From NCBI GenBank assembly GCA_021442155.1, contig CM038216.1, positions 151,863,009 through 151,927,008 on the forward strand: a DNA stretch of 64,000 nt, read 5' to 3'. The notes beneath the pieces were generated by a model that did no database searches, was not told the DNA's origin, and saw only the letters and a list, made by a program, of their open reading frames with translations. The DNA comes from Cymbidium sinense (taxonomy: Eukaryota; Streptophyta; Magnoliopsida; Asparagales; Orchidaceae). Shown one piece after another: positions 59,661 to 64,000 of this stretch (position 1 is its first letter; each line of letters starts with the position of its first letter). Position numbers and translations under genes: made by a program.

Positions 59661-59665
59661 CCCAT
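59661..59665. repeat. Right target site duplication CCCAT of the gypsy element
   Basis: Identical to 38885-38889. Confidence 0.85.
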
Positions 59666-60480
59666 CAAACCACAAGCTTCATTTAATCATGATGCTAGTA
59701 TCGCTTGCCAACTTCTGTGATCATAATTTAGGATTTTCTGTTCATGCTCGGCCATTTAACATGTACAATACATATTTAGTAGCAAACTTATCTGCTGTTA
59801 GTATCACATGCACATTTTTATCCTTCTGCCAGTATCTAGAAGATGTGGCATGTTTCACTCTTTTCCATCATATGCATTATGTTTTCATTATCATTTATAG
59901 CAATTGGTACTAGTAACAAAATTTACATTAAGTAAGAGTGCTGGCTTTAGTGCATTTTAATTGTCAGGCATCATTCATAGCAAAACCATCCTAAAGCATT
60001 TTAAATATCAACTGTTCCATTGCAAATGTCCAAGTTCTCGTATAATTCATGGTCTTTTAGAACAGAACCGGCTAATAAATATATTACTCTGACATGTTCA
60101 TAAGTTCTTATTTTCATCAATGTCTGAAAAATAGTTACTTCTATGACCAGCGAAAGTGCAAAATGTCTTCCAAGTTCTAAATTTAAATTATCTAGATGTT
60201 ACTTCAGCATTGACCAAAACTTCTCCCAGTAATAAACATATATTTGAACACAAACTAAACCTTCAGCAAATTTGGTAAACAAAATGTGGAAAATAAGGCG
60301 ATAAGGCCACATAAGAAAAGGTGGGAATAATTTCAATTAATGGCATAGCTCTTATTTTCAGCCGTCTATTAATACTAACTTGTTTTCAATTCAGGTTTCA
60401 TTTTCCAAATTTGTATTATGACATTTCTTGAATTCAGATTTCCTTTCCTATAATCTTTTTGCTATAGAATTTCAGACCAG
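59666..60480. other. Unassigned sequence right of the gypsy element
   Basis: This should be the continuation of the DNA left of 38885, that is, intron or upstream sequence of the ADH-like gene. No N-terminal ADH exon was found in it. Confidence 0.45.
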
Positions 60481-60525
60481 AGAAAGTTGTTTTCCTTCTT
60501 TGTTACAATGTATCAGAGCCAAAAT

Positions 60526-60726
60526 CTAACGCATTCTCTTTCTGATTGCCAAAACAGCCATGACTGGTGCATCAAGAACGGATTCTACCAAAGCTTTTTG
60601 ACTCAATCTCATGAGATATTTCCTCAACAACATTGCAATAGTCTCCTTAAGCCAATTGGTGATAATCACTTCCTGCAAATTAATTGGCATAAACACAACT
60701 GGGTTAACTTTAGGGAGTAGTCTCAA
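60526..60726 (-). other. Exon-like open stretch of unknown origin
   Basis: A minus-strand frame of 66 codons begins after an intron-end-like TTTGCAG (near 60675). It contains ITNWLKETIAMLLRKYLMRL, but no family could be assigned. An alternative frame gives EEISHEIESKSFGRIRS, which looks equally protein-like, so a frameshift may lie inside. It could be a degenerate exon or chance. Confidence 0.25.
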
Positions 60727-61500
60727 TGGAATAGGAGGATTAGTCTATATAATGGTCGCAATAAAGCAACCAAAGAAAGGCAAGATAGGCTATATAACTT
60801 GAGAGACTGAGAATTCCAAGGTTAAGACTTGGTTGATTAACTCAATGGAGCTTAACATAAGCCAAAAATTCCCTTTTTTACATAAATATAAGGGAGATTT
60901 GGGTTATGGTATAAGAGAAGTATTCTAAATTTAAAACATGGCATATTGTTTTGAAAGCACTATAATTGTGACAAACACTTCAATACTCTTACTAACTTGT
61001 AGCAAGATATGGAAATGTTTTATGAATCCTATTCTACCTGTCTAAAAGATAGGCCAAAAATATAACCAGGAGCTTGAGAAGGAATGTGCTTTTGATTATC
61101 TTAATGGATTGAATAAATAGTTGGATGAATTGGGAATGAAACAATTTCCCAACAAATCAGAAGCTTTGCAAAGGTTAGATGGAACGTCAAAATACGATGA
61201 TACTTGAGAATCCAAAGAAACTAGCTCTGAAGTCAACTCTCAAAACTCTGCTCTCTTGTTAAGAAAACTGGAATATCACCAAATTATTGTGGCAATTGGA
61301 AAAATGATCGAACGTGGCATGATCACTAAAACTTTATCATAATAAAATAACATATTCATCACTTCATGGGAGTCGAAAATTTTGAAAATAAAAAAAGTGA
61401 AAGGGAATCTAGCTGAAGATTTGTCAAAAAGGATAAGTTCAGTAGCATCCCTTCACCAAGGAACAACTTGATAGCTACAAGCTTTTTTCACCTAATCCCG
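60727..61500 (+). other. Possible copia gag-like remnant
   Basis: Around 61070-61190 the plus strand reads QELEKECAFDYLNGLNK, a stop, then LDELGMKQFPNKSEALQRL. This resembles the YxFLxGLN..LD..R...P.PS..EAF block of copia gag. The match is short, and no LTR was found. The remainder is unassigned. Confidence 0.35.
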
Positions 61501-62139
61501 GTTGACAACTAGTTCATCATTCCATCCTTATCTACTCTTAAATGTTATATAGTACAAAGAGGTAATTATTCCTCCAGCATAAATGCAAAAGCTAAGAAAA
61601 TGAGACAAGGATTGTTGATTCCAAGGCTACTATTGGCTATCAAAAAAAATAACACGAGGTTTATTTCTTGTAATCCATGTCTCCATAATAAAAAAAAAAT
61701 TAATGTTAATTTGGCTCTTTTCATTAGTATTTCAAATGCAATGTTGTTTCTATCAACAAGCTTACTAAATAGTTGAATTGTCCCTATTGTGAATTTCTAA
61801 ATTTATCCTTGAATATTATGTTTGGGATTGCCAAAATGTGTACTTGTTGCATCGTCCAAGAAAACCTCAGAGTCGGGTGGTGTTTGTCAGGAGATAAGTT
61901 TAAGTCCTTAGGCGAATTTTTTTGCCTACCGTGCATCCATGGTTCACATCTCAAGGTATTGAGGAATATCATATACCATATAATATAATGGTGACATTTG
62001 GTGAGTCCGTGAGCAACAAAGTCGAAAGGATGCTTTAAGTGTTGAGGTAAGTGAGTTACTTCACACATTTCACGCTTTTGTCTTTCTCTTTTATTTTATA
62101 TTGATTATGCATTTTCATGATGATGTCCTAAGAAAACTA
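61501..62139. other. Unassigned sequence
   Basis: AT-rich with poly(A) runs near 61690. No feature recognised; it may be leader sequence of the element ORF that follows. Confidence 0.35.
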
Positions 62140-63040
62140 ATAGCATGATAGCTACAAATGATATGTCATCCACTATCACAACTGATAGTTTAATGGTGCT
62201 TTGTAGGAAATTTTGTTTCCCAAATGAGCTGGTGGCTCTTGTTACGAAAAAGTCTGATCGAGCATGTTTTCCTCCGCAATGATACATTACTATTTCTGAG
62301 GTGACTCTTCATGCGAGATTGCGATTCCCTTTGACTCCCGAATTGATTGAGATTTTTAAAATATGCAGTGTAGCTTTGTCACAATTTTCATTTCAAGCTC
62401 TGGTGATCATTGTTGATTTGATCGTCTTCTTTAGAGAGCGTGGTATGACTTTGAACACAAGTACTTATGTAGAATTTGTAGGTTCACATGTGACGCTCAG
62501 GGACGTGTTTCATATCGAGGTATAAAAAATTAGATAGAATTTTCAGCACGGGATCCATCTAGAAGTTGGTCTAATGAGTTCTTTTTGTGAAAATGAGTGT
62601 GGTTCTCCACGAAATGGGGAAGATTGAACGACCTTCCAGATCCATTATTGATTGAAGAGAATGAAATCCTAACAACTCTTAATGTTCCTGATGTAGGAAG
62701 CTTGAATATAGAATATTCAAGGTTGGCCTTTCCATTCAGGCAGGGAGATCTCATGCTCTTCCACTGAAGAGATCAAGAAAGATAATGAAAGGTCTCATCA
62801 TATTCACAGAATTCTTTCAAGAAGTTCAAGTCATGGTGACAACAATGCTTCTTCTCTAAAGAAAAAGAAGACATATACCGGAGTAATTATGTCAAATAAT
62901 TATGGAGGTTGCGGAGAAGATGTTCTCCCCCAGTTGATCTCTGAGAGTTTAGCTATCTCAACTCATAATAGGGGGATTCGTCTCTTAAAGCCGCATATTC
63001 CTGAAGAAGTGTTAAAGCACATATGCACTGGACATCAAAC
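62140..63040 (+). pseudogene. Plant gypsy-type transposon protein ORF, N-terminal part (degenerate)
   Basis: Plus-strand frames read LMVLCRKFCFPNELVALV, then VTLHARLRFPLTPELIEIFK, ICSVALSQFSFQALVIIVDL and VGSHVTLRDVFHIEV (62200-62525). The LRFPL block followed by a helix with SQ-x-P/S is the pattern of the plant 'putative gypsy type transposon' domain found in large retroelement ORFs. A stop lies near 62280. Downstream to about 63040 a basic segment (SSLKKKKTYTGVIM near 62855) continues in changing frames. Confidence 0.55.
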
Positions 63041-63169
63041 AAATTAGTATATTGTCTTCTCTTTCTCTTTCTTTTCTTCTCTCTTTTTTTGTGTGTAATA
63101 TTTGTAATTTTTTATTGCATGCTCATTTGGGTGTCACTATAGATGAGTGAAATATAGAATTTGTTAAGG

Positions 63170-63890
63170 TAAAATACTTGCAAAGTGAGTACGAGCGAAG
63201 GATGAGTGCTAAGGCCAAAGAAGTGATAGCTCTTGAGGATCAACTAACTAGTGTAGAACTGAGCTGACAAATATGTCAACTTCTCTTTCTCTCCAGCGCC
63301 AGGAGGTGGAGCGTACTCATGATGAGTTGATTGAGATGAGGGCAGAGACTCGCCAGAAAGAGAAAAGACTCAAGGCATTTGCAGCAGAGAAGAAGATTCT
63401 TGAACTGGAGAAGAAAGCATTACATGATCGTCTTTCTAAGAATGAGCTTATTATGCCAGAAGTGGAAGCAAATGTCATATCCATGAAGGCAGTGGAAGAC
63501 TTTAACAACTCCCTAACTTATTGTGATACTATCGATGATCATATCCAAGAAGCTCGTAATCATATTCTTGATGTTGAAGTAAAGGACTTGGAGCGCCAAT
63601 GTTTGGAGGAAGGTTTTATCCGAGAATTCTTAAAAGGAATTCGCTTAGTATATTGCAAAATTGAGGCTAGTATTGAGAATTTGTCTCTCAGCCAAGTATC
63701 AGAAAACCCTTCACTAGATTCAGGAGATGAAGGGGTTGAAAGTGAGTTTAAGGGAGCATCTTCTAGCGGTGAGGAGAATGTTGATATCATGCAGTATCAC
63801 TTGAGGATGTATTTCTCTGCCTTTTATTTTTTTTATTTCTCTTGTATCCAAAATTTTATTTTTTTCTTATATCATACAACAACAACATAA
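63170..63890 (+). pseudogene. Coiled-coil part of the same retroelement ORF
   Basis: The longest frame, 63273-63890 (205 codons), is heptad-rich: RTHDELIEMRAETRQKEKRL, EKKILELEKKALHDRL. It then has an acidic tail (SLDSGDEGVESEFKGASSS, EENVD). A related upstream frame MSAKAKEVIALEDQLTS starts at about 63202 and hits a stop at 63266. Long coiled coils follow the gypsy-type transposon domain in known plant retroelement proteins. The hydrophobic end after about 63810 is T-rich DNA, not a real membrane segment. Confidence 0.55.
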
Positions 63891-64000
63891 CAAGCCTTTA
63901 TCCCACTAAGTGGGGTCTACTACATGAATCCTTCCTCTATTATGTCCTGTATGTCAAATTCTCATTTAATTCAAGTATACTAAGGTCATTTTATATACAT
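63873..64000 (-). mobile_element. 3' end of a third RTE-type LINE (continues past the window)
   Basis: CATACAACAACAACATAACA followed by AGCCTTTATCCCACTAAGTG and GGGTCTACTACATGAATCC matches the (TTG)n-tailed 3' end of the LINE at 30101. It lies on the minus strand; coding sequence would be further right. Confidence 0.8.

Noticed and set aside
60526..60726. Resemblance to an Hsp70 nucleotide-binding segment
   Set aside because: The pattern (hydrophobic helix then PVMAVLAI) is too short, the following VP-x-F block is absent and an alternative frame is equally good.

Overview
This is nuclear DNA of a flowering plant. The evidence is AT-rich intergenic sequence, intron-split eukaryotic genes, and a dense stack of plant-type transposable elements: Ty3/gypsy of the Tat lineage, other Ty3/gypsy, Ty1/copia, RTE-type LINEs and a hAT relic. 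I cannot name the species. No rRNA, tRNA, CRISPR array or bacterial-style operon was seen. Almost every element frame is broken by small indels. Three copies of one long terminal repeat also differ mostly by short indels, so part of the damage may be consensus error in repeats rather than biology.

Layout. 1-21228 is one large Tat-lineage retrotransposon on the minus strand (element 1): 3' LTR at 1-5888 (cut by the window edge), internal region 5889-14619 (a tandem-repeat-rich non-coding part, then integrase, RNase H, RT, protease and gag read leftwards), and a 5' LTR of about 6.6 kb at 14620-21228. 21242-22615 is the 5' end of another gypsy element on the plus strand (LTR, PBS, partial gag). 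22624-26020 holds a three-unit tandem repeat, an inverted fragment of the Tat LTR, a LINE fragment and LTR-like pieces.

The only clear resident gene is a zinc-type alcohol dehydrogenase-like gene on the minus strand. Six coding exons are readable: 38597-38679, 38415-38490, 38285-38336, 26567-26662, 26318-26479 and 26030-26146. An 11.6 kb intron separates the third and fourth. That intron carries a full-length copia element (26921-34344, LTRs, TSD GCTTC). The copia is itself split by an RTE LINE (30101-32446) with a 16-18 bp target duplication. The rest of the intron holds a hAT relic and a second copia relic.

Upstream of the readable exons, a Ty3/gypsy element (38890-59660, LTRs, initiator-Met PBS, TSD CCCAT) has lost the middle of gag-pol. 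It encloses a foreign block at about 40045-57852: a second Tat element (LTR 40045-45177, internal region 45178-53926, a stump of its other LTR at 53927-54058); a chimeric open frame fusing a fragment of a UTP4/cirhin-like WD40 gene to a fragment of a GIP1-like gene (54308-55086); a 1.5 kb AT-rich inverted-repeat (foldback) element (55441-56932); and the outer end of a diverged Tat-like LTR (about 57345-57852). 59666-64000 holds unassigned sequence, a degenerate retroelement ORF (plant gypsy-type transposon protein plus coiled coil) and the 3' tail of a third LINE.

The most interesting items are the two-gene chimera inside nested retroelements beside a giant palindrome, the possibility that it sits inside an LTR, and LTR subrepeats built from serial hairpins, one stem of which shows paired (compensatory) changes between units.
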